From contig PNKZ01000002.1 of assembly GCA_013822735.1 (NCBI GenBank), forward strand, positions 124,001-188,000: a stretch of DNA of 64,000 nucleotides, given 5' to 3'. The stretch comes from Pirellula sp. (GTDB taxonomy: Bacteria > Planctomycetota > Planctomycetia > Pirellulales > PNKZ01). The number at the start of each line of letters is the position of its first letter. The stretch's first letter is position 1. Below the pieces are notes generated by a model that made no database searches, had not been told where the DNA came from, and saw only the letters and a program-made list of their open reading frames with translations. The translations under genes and the position numbers were made by a program. Positions 62,958-64,000 of the stretch are shown here, piece by piece.

Positions 62958-64000
62958 GGCAAAGTCCTCTGCTGCACCACCGACCACCAGGTAGAACCCA
63001 CTCTCAGGTCGTCGAGACCTCGCGCGGCGGGACCGTGCGAAGTGACGAGAACATCCCGAAGCGAACCGCTAAGCTGTACGCCGCGCGTCGATACGTCCCA
63101 AGCCTCCGGTTCAAGGCGCTCGCTTAAATCCTGCGTGTCGAGAAAGATCAGCGACAACTCGTCTTCGCCGACCGTCCGCGATAACAGCTTGCCGACAAGT
63201 CGAACGCTTTTTGAGTTCGGCAGTTTCGTGCGGCCGACAAAGCTGCGACCGGCCGACGTCTCGACGATGGGCCTCAATGATTTATTGAAACCTAATGCGA
63301 ACGACTCCGACGGCGATGGGGGCGCAGCGCGAAAGGAAAGCCGCACGGAGCGTGCTTGTTCAGCGAAAGGCCCGGAACTTGCGACCGTTTCTTCGGCATA
63401 AATGGTGAGGCCGATGTAAAGCACGCCGTTCGAAGCTAAGTCGATGGGCTCCGACAAGGAACGAACGCGAAACGATTTTCCGGCCGGCGACTTCCAAAAG
63501 CTCTCACCGGTCGCCCCTGGGGCGATAGAAATCAGACGCTGCGTACCGGGATAAGCAGGAGATCCGTCGCGCTCTACAGGAAGTCGCCAGGCCCCGTCCC
63601 ACCCGAGGCCCCCGGAAAGGAGCTTGGGTTCGTAGGCGCCCAAAGGATACTCGAATGATTCTTGCGCTCGAAGCTGCGACGGCAAATCTTCGCGGAGGCG
63701 TTTGACCATCTCGGAAATCGGTTCGCCGTTATACGCGATCGGCTCCAAATCCGCATTGTGTTCCTGTTGAATACGTACGGCGTGCTCGGCCAGAAGGATG
63801 GGGGCCGCTTCCGCCGCGTCGGCATGCTCCACGCGCACCGAACCTTCTACGACGTGCACTTCCGTGTTGCCTTGCCCATCGACCCGCAGAACAAACTCGG
63901 TTCCTAGATCTACGACGGTCGCACTAGGGACATGCACCACAAAGCCGTCTGCCTCATCGGCCGACCGAGCCGTGACGACACCGCGTCGCATGTTGATCGC
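62954..64000 (-). CDS. FecR-domain protein (5' end beyond window)
   Basis: The frame is open to the right edge, so the N-terminus, probably including a membrane helix, is missing. The FecR core reads VHVPSATVVDLGTEFVLRVD, then NTEVHVVEGSVRV. The C-terminal 230 residues form an exported concanavalin/LamG-like region (SFEYPLGAYEPKLLSGGLGW). In planctomycetes such proteins accompany an ECF sigma factor and the cytochrome/DUF1501 pair; the sigma gene would lie beyond 64000. Its stop overlaps the cytochrome start by 4 bp. Confidence 0.82.
   Translation of the reverse strand, partial: AINMRRGVVTARSADEADGFVVHVPSATVVDLGTEFVLRVDGQGNTEVHVVEGSVRVEHADAAEAAPILLAEHAVRIQQEHNADLEPIAYNGEPISEMVKRLREDLPSQLRAQESFEYPLGAYEPKLLSGGLGWDGAWRLPVERDGSPAYPGTQRLISIAPGATGESFWKSPAGKSFRVRSLSEPIDLASNGVLYIGLTIYAEETVASSGPFAEQARSVRLSFRAAPPSPSESFALGFNKSLRPIVETSAGRSFVGRTKLPNSKSVRLVGKLLSRTVGEDELSLIFLDTQDLSERLEPEAWDVSTRGVQLSGSLRDVLVTSHGPAARGLDDLRVGSTWWSVVQQRTLP

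Noticed and set aside
1-64000. CRISPR arrays and riboswitches
   Set aside because: No array of regularly spaced repeats and no recognisable riboswitch core was seen on reading the window.

Overview
The window reads as a planctomycete chromosome, probably of the Pirellulales type. The evidence is a run of paired DUF1501 sulfatase-like proteins, a PSCyt/DUF1549/DUF1553 cytochrome and a FecR-like protein (56.5-64 kb), plus a DUF1580 protein and small proteins of kinds I associate with that phylum. GC content was not computed.

Left chromosomal flank (1-12,365): a tex gene cut by the window edge; a small protein; a LOG-family nucleotide hydrolase; a haem pair on the minus strand (a HemD-HemE fusion followed by protoporphyrinogen oxidase); a helical-repeat protein; a small membrane protein; a transmembrane Ser/Thr kinase; then tRNA-Glu(CUC).

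Integrated element (about 12,366-55,675): a 60-bp perfect direct repeat (12,366-12,425 and 55,616-55,675), made of most of the tRNA-Glu gene, brackets 43,250 bp. Just inside the left end lie a tyrosine recombinase that reads into the tRNA on the opposite strand and an excisionase-like protein. Next come a replication module (period-9 GGGCCC clusters, a 91-nt C-free tract, a DUF1580 protein and a primase-polymerase/P-loop protein), lipoproteins and very small membrane proteins, and a Fe-S PD-(D/E)XK nuclease with a partner. A defence-like block follows: a VWA/PP2C/kinase triad of TerY-P (YegL/K/I) type; an unrecognised two-gene unit of a soluble and a membrane protein; a DUF932 protein; a five-gene type I restriction operon with an embedded GmrSD-like gene and a YgjP peptidase; an unknown possible nuclease; an HsdM-like methylase fused to an AlbA_2 domain; a DUF5677 protein; a decayed DUF4145 gene; and an HNH nuclease. 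A second excisionase-like gene sits at the right end. No capsid, tail or conjugation genes were recognised.

The most striking point is that the recombinase gene crosses the attachment site. In the excised circle it would run in frame into a different 54-codon tail stored at the right end (55,450-55,615), and 18 bases past that stop comes the right-end excisionase-like gene. Integration therefore separates an int-HTH operon by 43 kb and gives the enzyme another C-terminus.

Right flank (55,676-64,000): the decayed C-terminal half of a second integrase shows that the same tRNA was used before. It is followed by the minus-strand planctomycete group FecR - cytochrome - DUF1501 - sialidase-like - DUF1501, with FecR cut by the window edge.
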